Assembly: GCF_014837055.1 (NCBI RefSeq)
Contig: NZ_JACSPQ010000001.1
Location: 237,035-301,034, forward strand
Reading direction: 5' to 3'
Length of the DNA: 64,000 nucleotides
Source: Phocaeicola faecium
GTDB lineage: Bacteria; Bacteroidota; Bacteroidia; Bacteroidales; Bacteroidaceae
The notes beneath the pieces are model-generated. The model was given only the letters and a program-made list of their open reading frames with translations, was not told the origin of the DNA and did not search any database. Shown one piece after another: positions 54,381-63,189 of the stretch. Each line of letters begins with the position of its first letter. Positions within the stretch are counted from its first letter, which is position 1. The position numbers were made by a program, and so were the translations under genes.

Positions 54381-54484
54381 GTGTCTTTTAACAGGTAGAA
54401 CTTGATTTAAGTCAATAAAAGACACCGTAAGGGTAAAAAATATGCTGTATAATTTTTATGTTTTACAGCATGTTCTTATATTTG
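54381..54484 (+). promoter_or_regulatory. Promoter with two inverted repeats upstream of the 119-aa secreted protein
   Basis: The -7 element TATATTTG is at 54477-54484, with TTTT about 20 nt upstream. An 8-bp dyad (ATGCTGTA 54442-54449, TACAGCAT 54464-54471) brackets the -33 region. A second, 10-bp dyad (GTGTCTTTTA 54381-54390, TAAAAGACAC 54416-54425) lies further upstream. Both have the look of operators. Confidence 0.5.
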
Positions 54485-54571
54485 CAGTGGTAAAAAGATA
54501 AAGCTCGAGCTAAACTATTTAAGTGTTTTTAGGTAACAAGTTTTTAGGTAACAATTTAAATTTTAGGTATT

Positions 54572-54931
54572 ATGAAGAAATTAGGCTTAACATTAACAGT
54601 TGCATTAGCATTTTCTGCATCTGTATTTGCATCAGAACCTCAAGAAGTTGCTTCTAAGTGGGATGGTTCAATCAACAAAGCTAAACTATCAAAATATCTC
54701 CAGTTGTCGTCTAATCAACACGAAGAAGTAGCAAATATTTGCGACTATTTCCAAGAACAGATGAAGACGGCTAATAATTCAAAGAAAAACAGCGATGAAC
54801 AGGTTCGTAATGCTGTGTATGGCAATCTGAAATTGATGAAAAAAACATTGAACGAGAAGCAATATAGCGAATACGTTCGTTTGATGGCCATGACTTTGCG
54901 TAATAAAGGTATCGATGTCAATAAAAAATAA
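54572..54931 (+). CDS. Small secreted helical protein
   Basis: A 119-aa exported protein with a clear signal peptide (MKKLGLTLTVALAFSASVFA, cleavage after Ala20). The mature part is charged and helical (LSSNQHEEVANICDYFQEQM, LKLMKKTLNEKQYSEYVRLM), reminiscent in length and pattern of Spy/CpxP-like or other small periplasmic proteins common in Bacteroides. No cysteine pair or metal motif stands out. It has its own promoter with nearby dyads and its own terminator, so it is probably individually regulated. Confidence 0.8.
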   Translation: MKKLGLTLTVALAFSASVFASEPQEVASKWDGSINKAKLSKYLQLSSNQHEEVANICDYFQEQMKTANNSKKNSDEQVRNAVYGNLKLMKKTLNEKQYSEYVRLMAMTLRNKGIDVNKK

Positions 54932-54952
54932 AGATTAGTTGTTTATAACAAG

Positions 54953-54998
54953 GTGGGGCTGTTTCATTTTTTCGTGAAACAGCTCCATTTGTTTTTTT
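54953..54998 (+). terminator. Terminator of the small secreted protein gene
   Basis: A 12-bp stem (54955-54966 with 54975-54986, one G-U, 8-nt loop) followed by ATTTGTTTTTTT. It also separates this gene from the converging Wadjet operon. Confidence 0.8.
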
Positions 54999-55004
54999 GT
55001 GGAA

Positions 55005-55892
55005 TTATACCGGCTCTTTGATGAGAAATGTTTTGTATTCGTCTTTATTGTAAACCTCTTGTTCCAATCCTTTATGTTCCGACTGAATGGTCTGTATAAG
55101 TTTTCGAATACCCGGTTCGTCGATTTCCAGTCGGTCTAATAGATTAAGTTGATTATCGTATAACTCTTTCTTTCCGAATCGTTTAAATAGCCGGAAACAA
55201 GTTTTAGGAACAAGGTATTCCGATTTTCCCGTTACATATTTTTTATATTGACTTTGGTAGATATGGATACCAGCAAAGTCGAAATCTCCATAATGTACGT
55301 AGTTATTGGGCTGTTTTTGTAACCACTCAGTGAAGTATTTGTAATGTTCTCTTGGGTAATAGGGCACAAAAAAACATTTCATTTCTCCGAATAGTTCTAT
55401 TTGGTTTTCAATCATACAGAAGTTTTCCGAGTTTTCAACCAGCACGATTGTAATGTCTTCCGGGAGCTTGAATGAGTCCGGATAAGGCATGAAAACAGGC
55501 AGTCCGTTGGCGGGGATCAGAATATGTTCCTTACCTTTCCACTGTGCCTGAATCGGTTCGGTGACTTTAAACAAGAATCCTTGAAACACCCTTTCGGTGT
55601 CTTTGTTTTTCGAGTCGCCCGTCAGGTAGACATTGTTTGTACGGGTAGGGGAGGCTTGGCTCTTTACGATGTATTCGTCAAGCGTACATCGGAGATAATG
55701 ATTATTCAAATAGTTTAATAAATCAATGGGATTGTCAGTATAAATTACTTTCCCGTGATGCACCCTTTTTGCCAATAGAAGTTTCTCTTCTCTTAGTTTA
55801 CGAAATATCTCGGCACGGAGTTGGCTGGAGGGAATTTGTTTTCCCTCAGCCAGTTCTTTCAACAGACGTGCCTGTTCGGTAGTGATATACAT
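55005..55892 (-). CDS. jetD: Wadjet JetD/MksG-like TOPRIM nuclease subunit
   Basis: A 295-aa protein of the DUF2220/JetD type. The N-terminus is a winged-helix-like region (ITTEQARLLKELAEGKQIPS). The C-terminal TOPRIM fold shows the catalytic Glu153 in VLVENSENF and the Asp pair in YGDFDFAGIHIYQ (Asp203, Asp205). In Wadjet the JetD dimer cuts circular plasmid DNA once the SMC motor has extruded it. It begins 3 nt after the jetC stop. It is shorter than the ~380-400 aa of well-studied JetD, but the catalytic residues are kept. Confidence 0.82.
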   Translation of the reverse strand: MYITTEQARLLKELAEGKQIPSSQLRAEIFRKLREEKLLLAKRVHHGKVIYTDNPIDLLNYLNNHYLRCTLDEYIVKSQASPTRTNNVYLTGDSKNKDTERVFQGFLFKVTEPIQAQWKGKEHILIPANGLPVFMPYPDSFKLPEDITIVLVENSENFCMIENQIELFGEMKCFFVPYYPREHYKYFTEWLQKQPNNYVHYGDFDFAGIHIYQSQYKKYVTGKSEYLVPKTCFRLFKRFGKKELYDNQLNLLDRLEIDEPGIRKLIQTIQSEHKGLEQEVYNKDEYKTFLIKEPV

Positions 55893-55895
55893 TTG

Positions 55896-58800
55896 TTATA
55901 ACTTTTTATCGGATATAAGTCGTGCGATACGTGTCTTGCTTTGAGCGTTTTTCGTCATCAGGTACACATGTTTATACGCATCGCGGTTTAACTCAGTGGG
56001 CGACCCGTTAATCAGGATGATGTTACGGTCGTTGGCAAATTTCAGAATCCCGTTGACATTGTTCGGATGGAGTTTCCCGATTTCATCCATCATGCAATGC
56101 AGCTTGAAATCCTTGAATTTGCGGGAAGCCCCCTCCTTAAATACGTTCAGCAGCATGATGTTAATCATGGCTTTAACCAAAATGTCTGTTCCTTCCGAAC
56201 CCACGTTCGACAATTTTTCCACGAATCCGGTATCGTTGTTGTTTTCTACGATGCGGAAGCGTAATTCAAACGAATCGTACAGGCGGATGGAGTCGTAACG
56301 GTAAGCGTAGATTTCTTTGATGAAATCCCGGAGCAAGTTTATCGCCTCCTGTTTTACCAGTTGCTCGTTTTCCGAAGAAAAGAGGGTAGTACCCGGGGCA
56401 AGGTCGTAAGCATGTTCGTTATAATACTTTTGTATGTTACGCAGCGTGCTTACCACTCGGTTGCTGCTTTCTTCTATTTTCATTTCGATGCGTTGGATTA
56501 CTCCTACGAAATTACACGTCTGGAATCCCTTGTTTACTTTATTTATCAAGTCTTGAATATCATCCTCCGATGCGGTGAGCATCGACGTATCCATGCTGAT
56601 GCGCTTAAATACATCCGAGTGTGTATCGTTGATACGTTTTACAAACTCATCGATTCGGTTTTCTTCCACAAAGTCGTGAAGCTCTTCAGCAAAGCGGAGG
56701 TACTCCCAGTCTTCGGTAAACTTGGTAGGAAACTTAAACGTGTTGTCTTCGCCGAAGTGTGATGTAAACAGAACCACAGCCTTGCGCAGGTCATTTTTTA
56801 TCTGGTTACATTTGCTTTCTGTCCTGCTCAATATTTCAATTAAATCCGAACAGTTTTTCTGCGTGTCCGCATCCGCTGTCTGGTGGTCGGCGGTAAATAT
56901 ATCCTGATGAGGTTTGTACCACTCGTATGATTCTATTTTCCCGTACGCCTCCATGTCGTTCTGCAACTTTTGTAATACTTTTTCCGCTTCCTGATAAGCC
57001 TGCTCCTGCACATTTATTTGCTCTTGCAGGATATTCGATTCCTTGCGCAGCGTTTCCTGTTCCTGCTTCAGAAGCGATGTTTTAGCCTCTTGCTCCAATG
57101 CCCATTCCTGTATATGGTCTATCCAGTCGCGCTTGTCTTTATGAAACTCGATAATCAGTGTCTCATGTTCTTTTATGAAGTTCAGTTCCTTCTTCAGCTC
57201 GTTTAACTGGACGGCTATCTGCTGCAGACGCTCTGTATCCGCTCCCTGTGAATGAAGCTCCTCGTCCATTTGTTTGCGGTAGGCTTTCTTTTCGGCAGCA
57301 ATGCGCTGTTGCTCCTCCCGTTCTTCGTGCTCCACATTTTCCACTAATTGGCGAAGCTCTTTCTCCGCCTCCTTTTCCTGCTCCGTCCAAAGCTGTTTTA
57401 TGGCTTGCTGCTTTTCGGTACGTTCATGGTTCAGGTTATTCAGCTTTTCATCAATGCGCTGTAATTCCAGCTTTAATTGCTGTTCTTCTGCCACTAAAAG
57501 CTTCAGTTGTGCGCTTCGTTCTTCTTCTGCCTTTTGTTTCAGATTTTCCAAGTCGAGCATGTCCTTTTGGTATTGCTTCTCCAGCTTTTCCTGCTCGTAT
57601 TCTTGAACTCGTATAATTTCGCGCTGCTCTTTAATGACAGGTAGGTATTTATACTTGAGTTGCTCTACCAGTTTTTCCTGATCTTGTTGCAGATGTTGTA
57701 TTTCGGCAGCTATTTCGGCAAGGCGTTTCTCTCCTGCTTCTTTCTCTTTCTGATAGTCGTTGATTGACTTGATAGGACGATTTACTTCGTCAAGGTTTAG
57801 CGAAATGCCATAGAAAGAAGTATCGTCTGTGCCCGACAGTTGTGGAGAAAGGTTGGTTTGCCACAGCACCGATTCGTCGCACAGCTTCCCGATGTTGTCT
57901 TCCCAACCCTTTTTGTTATCCTTCAGCCATCCCTGAAGCGTGTGTTTGCTGTTGCGCAAGAAAGTGTCAAGTTCCTCAACACGAGGGCGTAGCTGCTGCT
58001 GTTCAGCCTGAAGCTGCGACAAAGCGTCTTCTGTTTCCCGCTCCTTCTTTTGCCGTTCTTCTTCCCATTTCAAGTTGGTTTCTTTGATGATAAGCTCAGC
58101 CTGCTCCTTACGGTTTATCTTACTCATTTGCAGCCCGGTGTACGACTGGATGCGATGTTTCAGTTCCTCCAGTTCCTCTTTAAAGAATACCTCTTTGCGG
58201 CAAGTCTCTATACGGAAGCGAAGTGCGGTTAGCGCATTCTGTTTCTCGCTTCTCTCCGGATGAAGCTGTTCCGACAGTTCCTGATACTTATGAAACAAAG
58301 CCTCGACAGCCTCCTCGCGTTGCCTGCCGATGTCTTTCATACGTTTCGTGAGCGTTTGGTTCAGTTCCTCTTTCTGACGCAGCTTTGCCGCATGGATTTT
58401 ATTCCATTCCTCGTTCAGCCCGTTAATCAGCCGTTCGTATTTGGTCGAAGTCTCTTCGTACTGCGAGGTCAGTGTGTGCTGTTGTTTTTCCAGACTTTCT
58501 TGACGGCTTGCCAATTCTTCTTTTTTAGCCGATCGCTCAATGATGTGGTGGATGTTTATTCGTTCGTATTCCTTTTCTTTCTTCCGTGCCTTTTGCAGTT
58601 CGCTGTCAAGGATGGTGAGTCGGTCATGCAACTCGTCGCAACGTGATTGTGATTGCTTTTGTAACTCTTTTTTACGGTTTTGCAACACGTTCCGTTCGGT
58701 TTCGGCCTTTTCCTGTTTTTCTTTCCACACGGGATATTTGGCCTGTGCTTGGCGGAAAGCTACAGCCAGCTCCCGACAGCCCTGTACCAATGCCGTTTTA

Positions 58801-59552
58801 AGTTTTGCCACTTCTGCCGAATAGCCGATGATGTCCGTAGCCTGTTTGCGGGTTTCCCGCTTACGGAATTCCTCGATGTCGCGCAGACGTGTTTCGAAGT
58901 TCTTCAGATGCTCTTTGTAACTGTTCAGGTCGATGGCAGTCTCTTCCTCGTTGAGCGATGATATGATAGTCTTTTTAATGAATTCGGCATCCAGCTTAGA
59001 GTTTAACAATACATTTTGAATGGTGCGCGGAATATTCTGAAACTGTTTGCTCTCCATCAGCGAATACTTGCGCATATCTGCCTCCACGCCGTTTCCGTAC
59101 AGGATATTCCGGTATTCTTCGTAAGTATAAATGATGCGCGAATAATCTACTCCGTACTGGTCGAGCATGGCACGGATGCGGTCGGTTCCACTGTATGCCG
59201 TGCGGTTTTCGTCCACAAAGAACTCTTTGCGATAAGGCGAGTCGATGAAACGGAAGCAGATGCGGTTCATCGACTTAAAGGTAAGTATGCAGAACGCTCC
59301 CTTTTCAGTAGTCACTTCGTAAACGATGTACGAGTTGGCATACGGGAAATAATACTCCGCGTAACTCTGTTTCTCTACCGGGATGCCGAGCTTTTGCGTG
59401 TCGGCATTATAGAAAAACAGGATGGAGCGCAACACGGTACTCTTGCCCACTCCTTGCGTACCGATGAAATGTACGTTCCCATCCAAGAAAATATCATCCG
59501 CGTAAGGGATGTTTGCACTATTGATAAATATGATTCTATTCAGGTTTCTCAT
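55896..59552 (-). CDS. jetC: Wadjet JetC/MksB-like SMC ATPase
   Basis: A 1218-aa SMC-like motor. Walker A is GTQGVGKST (residues 31-39). A long coiled coil of Glu/Gln/Lys-rich heptads occupies about residues 230-950. The C-terminal head has an ABC-signature-like GSEGTDILVKAM near residue 1118 and Walker B LHCMMDEIG (Asp1156, Glu1157). This is the MukB/JetC layout, where the signature departs from LSGGQ. It overlaps jetB by 17 nt. In Wadjet the complex loads on and extrudes plasmid DNA, recognising small circles. Confidence 0.87.
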   Translation of the reverse strand: MRNLNRIIFINSANIPYADDIFLDGNVHFIGTQGVGKSTVLRSILFFYNADTQKLGIPVEKQSYAEYYFPYANSYIVYEVTTEKGAFCILTFKSMNRICFRFIDSPYRKEFFVDENRTAYSGTDRIRAMLDQYGVDYSRIIYTYEEYRNILYGNGVEADMRKYSLMESKQFQNIPRTIQNVLLNSKLDAEFIKKTIISSLNEEETAIDLNSYKEHLKNFETRLRDIEEFRKRETRKQATDIIGYSAEVAKLKTALVQGCRELAVAFRQAQAKYPVWKEKQEKAETERNVLQNRKKELQKQSQSRCDELHDRLTILDSELQKARKKEKEYERINIHHIIERSAKKEELASRQESLEKQQHTLTSQYEETSTKYERLINGLNEEWNKIHAAKLRQKEELNQTLTKRMKDIGRQREEAVEALFHKYQELSEQLHPERSEKQNALTALRFRIETCRKEVFFKEELEELKHRIQSYTGLQMSKINRKEQAELIIKETNLKWEEERQKKERETEDALSQLQAEQQQLRPRVEELDTFLRNSKHTLQGWLKDNKKGWEDNIGKLCDESVLWQTNLSPQLSGTDDTSFYGISLNLDEVNRPIKSINDYQKEKEAGEKRLAEIAAEIQHLQQDQEKLVEQLKYKYLPVIKEQREIIRVQEYEQEKLEKQYQKDMLDLENLKQKAEEERSAQLKLLVAEEQQLKLELQRIDEKLNNLNHERTEKQQAIKQLWTEQEKEAEKELRQLVENVEHEEREEQQRIAAEKKAYRKQMDEELHSQGADTERLQQIAVQLNELKKELNFIKEHETLIIEFHKDKRDWIDHIQEWALEQEAKTSLLKQEQETLRKESNILQEQINVQEQAYQEAEKVLQKLQNDMEAYGKIESYEWYKPHQDIFTADHQTADADTQKNCSDLIEILSRTESKCNQIKNDLRKAVVLFTSHFGEDNTFKFPTKFTEDWEYLRFAEELHDFVEENRIDEFVKRINDTHSDVFKRISMDTSMLTASEDDIQDLINKVNKGFQTCNFVGVIQRIEMKIEESSNRVVSTLRNIQKYYNEHAYDLAPGTTLFSSENEQLVKQEAINLLRDFIKEIYAYRYDSIRLYDSFELRFRIVENNNDTGFVEKLSNVGSEGTDILVKAMINIMLLNVFKEGASRKFKDFKLHCMMDEIGKLHPNNVNGILKFANDRNIILINGSPTELNRDAYKHVYLMTKNAQSKTRIARLISDKKL

Positions 59553-60120
59553 CTTCTTCCGTCTCGTCGTAAATGTTAATACTTTCTATCAGTCGTTCCA
59601 GATAGTGCCACGCACTCATTACTTTATATGTATTCGTCTTGTCGTTTTCCAATTCTAAAAACGAATCTTTCGTAAGTTGGCGAATCACGTTGTCAAGTAT
59701 ATCTTTACGGATGTCTTTGTCCGAAAAGTGCTTGCGGAGGCTGTCCAGCTTGTTTTGTAACACTACATTGATGTTCGCCTCTACCAATATCTGTTCGGGT
59801 TGAAACCGATATCCCGGCCCGAACGTCTCGTCGTAAGTCTTAAACAGGTCGAGCACGTCAATCCAGTAGTACGCGCGCTGTATTTTTTGTTCCAGCGTCA
59901 TGCGCGGTTCGTTTCGCGAAAAGTAGAAATACTCGTTGCCATGTTCCAGCGTGTAACCTATCTGGGCAAAGAACAGCGAGAGTGATTCAAAGTTGTCTTC
60001 TATCTGGTCGTAAAGATTGCGCAAGGTTTCGTCTACGCTGTTCGAGCTGATAAACAAACCCTTTTGCAAGTATTCAAATATATTGCCTGTCGAGTCAGGG
60101 ATTCGTATATTTAATTCCAT
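59536..60120 (-). CDS. jetB: Wadjet JetB/MksE-like kite subunit
   Basis: A 194-aa acidic protein in the position and size of JetB/MksE, the 'kite' winged-helix subunit that bridges kleisin and SMC. Residues ~95-125 (YWIDVLDLFKTYDETFGPGY) and ~135-175 look helical with a winged-helix pattern. Primary sequence alone gives weak identification; the call rests on operon order and overlap with jetC by 17 nt. Confidence 0.7.
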   Translation of the reverse strand: MELNIRIPDSTGNIFEYLQKGLFISSNSVDETLRNLYDQIEDNFESLSLFFAQIGYTLEHGNEYFYFSRNEPRMTLEQKIQRAYYWIDVLDLFKTYDETFGPGYRFQPEQILVEANINVVLQNKLDSLRKHFSDKDIRKDILDNVIRQLTKDSFLELENDKTNTYKVMSAWHYLERLIESINIYDETEEDEKPE

Positions 60121-60139
60121 ACCGTGAAAAATTTAATTA

Positions 60140-61375
60140 TTAGGATACGTCGGGATATATCTTGGCGTATTCATATTGATGATACACACCGTATTCGTCT
60201 GTAATGCGCAGATGGTTTTCGTAGAGCGAAACTATCTGGCAGAAAAACGTGGTGCGTTCTTGCTCGCTCACCTCGCGGCGGAAACGGTGATGTATCAGGA
60301 ACGAGAACAAATCGTCGGGCTGTGCCGCCTCGTCGTTCCACAGCTTTTGCGCCTGTGCCTGAATGTAGTCGTTCAGGGTTTCGTTCAGGTCGATGGTTTC
60401 TTGGTAAGTCGCCTGCGTTTCCATCTCTTCCGCACTGAAGGCACCCGCCTCGTTACTCTGTATAGCCTTGCGGTATTGCAGGTTACGGATTACTTTCAAG
60501 ATGACGGGACGCGCCTCGTCGGTATTCAGGTAAGAGATAGACAGCTTGAATGAAGGCGACGACGTACCCTCGACCAACAGCGAGTGTTCGCGCTCCATAA
60601 CCTCCGCCAAGTTACTCCGCGTGCGCAGTTCAAACTGGTCTTGCAGGTATTTCAGCTTCTTGATTTTCTCAACCAATACTATCTGGCTCTTAATCTGATT
60701 CAGGTAGTTGATGATGTCCTGCTGCGCGCTGATAAGACTGTGTGCCGAAAGCTGAAGCTCCTGACGCAGTTCCAGCAAGATGTTTGCCAGCTCCTCGTCG
60801 GTAGCCTGTTGGAAAAACAGACGCTCTTCGTGCAGGATGAGATGCTCCGTAGCATCAATCATCCGCTGAATGTTTATCCGCTTCTTGTCTAAGTTCTCTA
60901 ACCGCGCAATCTTTATCTGATACGTAGGCTCGTGTTTCACGGCGTGGTCGATGCTGTCTTGCAGGCTCATGATGTTACGTATGGTAGTGTAAGCGATTTT
61001 ACGGAACGTAATCTTGATGTTACGGATGTAGCTTTCCTTGCGCGACGGGATTCGCTCTTTCAGATAATAATCCATCAGTTCATGCAAGAACTCAATGTTT
61101 TCGTCGATGACGGCAGTGTTTATCTCTTCGTTGGCGTTCAGCAGCAACTCGAAGAACTCTTGGAAACGGATATCCAGCGAAACCTCGTTCCCGTTCTGCC
61201 GGATAATCTCTTTTTCGATTAATATCTTCAGGCGATTCTCGTCTCCTTTCAGCAACAGAAGCGCATCGGAGTATTTAAAATTTAATATTTTTCTCTTTTC
61301 AAACATCTCTGTAAGCAGCCCTCGTGCGGCAGAGACCGTATTGATGATTTCGTTTATTGAGCGGAATATGTACAT
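60140..61375 (-). CDS. jetA: Wadjet JetA/MksF-like kleisin subunit
   Basis: A 411-aa mostly helical protein and the first gene of the operon. The N-terminal ~90 residues look like a winged helix (LLLLKGDENRLKILIEKEII), followed by long helices with coiled-coil character (residues ~160-260). A C-terminal segment (DLFSFLIHHRFRREVSEQER) follows. This matches the kleisin JetA/MksF, which closes the SMC ring. As with jetB, the assignment depends mainly on gene order and on the SMC and nuclease partners. Confidence 0.7.
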   Translation of the reverse strand: MYIFRSINEIINTVSAARGLLTEMFEKRKILNFKYSDALLLLKGDENRLKILIEKEIIRQNGNEVSLDIRFQEFFELLLNANEEINTAVIDENIEFLHELMDYYLKERIPSRKESYIRNIKITFRKIAYTTIRNIMSLQDSIDHAVKHEPTYQIKIARLENLDKKRINIQRMIDATEHLILHEERLFFQQATDEELANILLELRQELQLSAHSLISAQQDIINYLNQIKSQIVLVEKIKKLKYLQDQFELRTRSNLAEVMEREHSLLVEGTSSPSFKLSISYLNTDEARPVILKVIRNLQYRKAIQSNEAGAFSAEEMETQATYQETIDLNETLNDYIQAQAQKLWNDEAAQPDDLFSFLIHHRFRREVSEQERTTFFCQIVSLYENHLRITDEYGVYHQYEYAKIYPDVS

Positions 61376-61402
61376 AATGTTTGTTTAGTCGAAAAATCAT
61401 GC

Positions 61403-61434
61403 AAAGGTATGACAAGACGGCGGAATTTCCTAAT
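61403..61434 (-). promoter_or_regulatory. Promoter of the Wadjet operon
   Basis: On the minus strand TTAG (61431-61434), 20 nt, then TACCTTTG (61403-61410). The jetA ATG is 28 nt downstream. Confidence 0.6.
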
Positions 61435-61463
61435 TTTTGCAGAACTTATAGGCTGCCGATTTT

Positions 61464-61551
61464 CTATGGGAAGGAACCTCGCACGCTATGGGAAGAAACC
61501 TTCTACGCTATGGGAAGCGTAAGTGTTTCCTATGGGTAGAATTTCTGGGTT
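61464..61551. repeat. 22-bp direct-repeat array, copy F (variant)
   Basis: Four units start at 61464, 61486, 61508 and 61530, exactly 22 bp apart. Their boxes are CTATGGGAAG, CTATGGGAAG, CTATGGGAAG and CTATGGGTAG. Unlike copies A-E, all four boxes point the same way, so they cannot pair with each other. It lies between the divergent Wadjet and helicase promoters, and its last unit overlaps the helicase -33 region. Confidence 0.8.
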
Positions 61552-61575
61552 GTTCGGCTAAAATTTGTACCTTTG
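61544..61575 (+). promoter_or_regulatory. Promoter of the DEAD-box helicase gene
   Basis: TCTG (61544-61547), 20 nt, then TACCTTTG (61568-61575); the ATG at 61604 is 28 nt downstream. The longer frame from 61565 starts inside this promoter. Confidence 0.6.
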
Positions 61576-61603
61576 TATTTATTTCAATCAAAACCGAAAC
61601 ATA

Positions 61604-62920
61604 ATGGATATATCTACTATTCTGTTGAATCTGAAAATCAAACAGTTAAACCCCATGCAGCAAGCCAGTGTCGAGGCTTGGAAAGAAGGTAACGACCTGA
61701 TATTGCTTTCGCCCACCGGAACGGGTAAAACATTGGCATACCTGTTTCCGCTGGTAAGTTCGTTGAATCCCGGTGCCGACGGTGTACAGGCGGTGGTACT
61801 TGTTCCCTCGCGCGAATTGGCATTGCAAACCGAACAGGTGTTCAAGTCGATGGGTACAGGATTCGGCGTGATGAGCTGTTACGGCGGACGTCCGGCGATG
61901 GAAGAACACCGCGTTATGAAAGGACTTCGCCCCTCGGTGATTATCGGTACGCCGGGACGTATGAACGACCATCTGGAAAAACAGAATATCGATGCTTCCA
62001 CGGTGCGCCTGCTCGTGATAGACGAGTTCGACAAGTGCCTTGAGTTTGGCTTTCAGGATGAAATGGAAGCCGTTATCGGCAAGTTGCCGCGTCTGCGCCG
62101 ACGCTTCCTGCTTTCGGCTACCGATGCCGAAGAGATTCCACACTTTACGGGGTTGAACCGCGTATCGAAACTGAATTTTCTGGACGGGAAAGAGGAAGTG
62201 GAAGAACGCTTGCAGTTGTATAAGGTAGATTCTCCCATAAAAGATAAGCTCGAAACTCTTTACAAACTGATTTGCTGTTTAGGCAACGAGTCTACACTGG
62301 TGTTCTGTAACCACCGCGAGAGCGTAGACCGGGTAGGGAAGTATCTCCACTCGATGAAAGTTTATTGCGAAACCTTTCACGGCGGCATGGAGCAGGACGA
62401 CCGCGAACGGGCGTTGTATAAGTTCCGTAACGGAAGCTGCTCGGTATTTATTTCTACCGACTTGGCGGCACGCGGACTTGACATCCCCAACGTAAAACAC
62501 ATCATCCATTACCACCTGCCGTTGTCGGAAGAAGGTTTTACCCACCGCAACGGGCGTACTGCGCGCTGGGATGCCGTGGGCAGCGCATACATTATTCTGC
62601 ACCCCGAAGAACAACTGCCCGCCTATATCCCGTCGGAACCCGAAGAGTTTGTTTTCCCCGAAACCATTCCCGCACCCGCCTTGCCCGAATACATTACATT
62701 ATATATAGGTAAAGGGAAAAAAGATAAGATTAATAAAGTAGACATCGTAGGATTCTTGTCGAAAAAAGGAAATTTGAGCCGCGAGGAAGTGGGCAGAATC
62801 GACGTGAAAGACCACTATGCCTTTGCTGCCATTTCGCGGAAAAAGGTGAAACAAACGTTAAAATTGATACAAAATGAAAAGATTAAGGGGGTAAAAACTT
62901 TGATAGGACCGGCAAAGTAA
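61604..62920 (+). CDS. DEAD-box ATP-dependent RNA helicase (DbpA-like tail)
   Basis: A 438-aa RNA helicase. Q-motif and motif I are LNPMQQASVEAW and SPTGTGKT. Motif Ia is VPSRELALQT, motif II reads DEFD instead of DEAD, motif III is SAT and motif VI is HRNGRTAR. The C-terminal ~75 residues (LYIGKGKKDKINKVDIVGFL) match the DbpA/CsdA RNA-binding domain, which suggests a role in rRNA or ribosome assembly. The start at 61604 is set by the promoter at 61568-61575. Confidence 0.93.
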   Translation: MDISTILLNLKIKQLNPMQQASVEAWKEGNDLILLSPTGTGKTLAYLFPLVSSLNPGADGVQAVVLVPSRELALQTEQVFKSMGTGFGVMSCYGGRPAMEEHRVMKGLRPSVIIGTPGRMNDHLEKQNIDASTVRLLVIDEFDKCLEFGFQDEMEAVIGKLPRLRRRFLLSATDAEEIPHFTGLNRVSKLNFLDGKEEVEERLQLYKVDSPIKDKLETLYKLICCLGNESTLVFCNHRESVDRVGKYLHSMKVYCETFHGGMEQDDRERALYKFRNGSCSVFISTDLAARGLDIPNVKHIIHYHLPLSEEGFTHRNGRTARWDAVGSAYIILHPEEQLPAYIPSEPEEFVFPETIPAPALPEYITLYIGKGKKDKINKVDIVGFLSKKGNLSREEVGRIDVKDHYAFAAISRKKVKQTLKLIQNEKIKGVKTLIGPAK

Positions 62921-63189
62921 TAACTTTGTGACATTACATCTGTTTTACGCTCCCCCTGCAAGAGGGTGTCTTTCTGACCTGCCGCAAGTACGATTTTCGT
63001 GCGGACGCTTATTTTATGTGTCTGTATTTGTCAAAATGTTAGTTATCGGCTTATCTGCTTGTTAAAATGAAAGAATATTTGAGGTGAACGCATAAAATTA
63101 TTAGGATTTCTTTTGGAAGTCTAAAAATAATAGCTATATTCGCAAAGTGTGAGTTTAGAAATCTATTGTTTAACCAAAACAAACATCCA
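62921..63189. other. Intergenic region helicase-serC
   Basis: A short G/C hairpin (CCCT with AGGG, near 62953-62967) is too weak to call a terminator. The serC promoter is at 63112-63142. Confidence 0.5.
63112..63142 (+). promoter_or_regulatory. Promoter of serC
   Basis: TTTG (63112-63115), 19 nt, then TATATTCG (63135-63142), one mismatch to the -7 consensus; the ATG is 47 nt downstream. Confidence 0.6.

Noticed and set aside
55005..61375. Housekeeping MukBEF-type condensin
   Set aside because: MukBEF has no nuclease partner; the TOPRIM protein and the gene order fit Wadjet/MksBEFG.
61464..61551. CRISPR-like repeat
   Set aside because: Only the first 10 bp of each 22-bp unit is conserved and the spacers are 12 bp, far too short. 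No cas genes are present.
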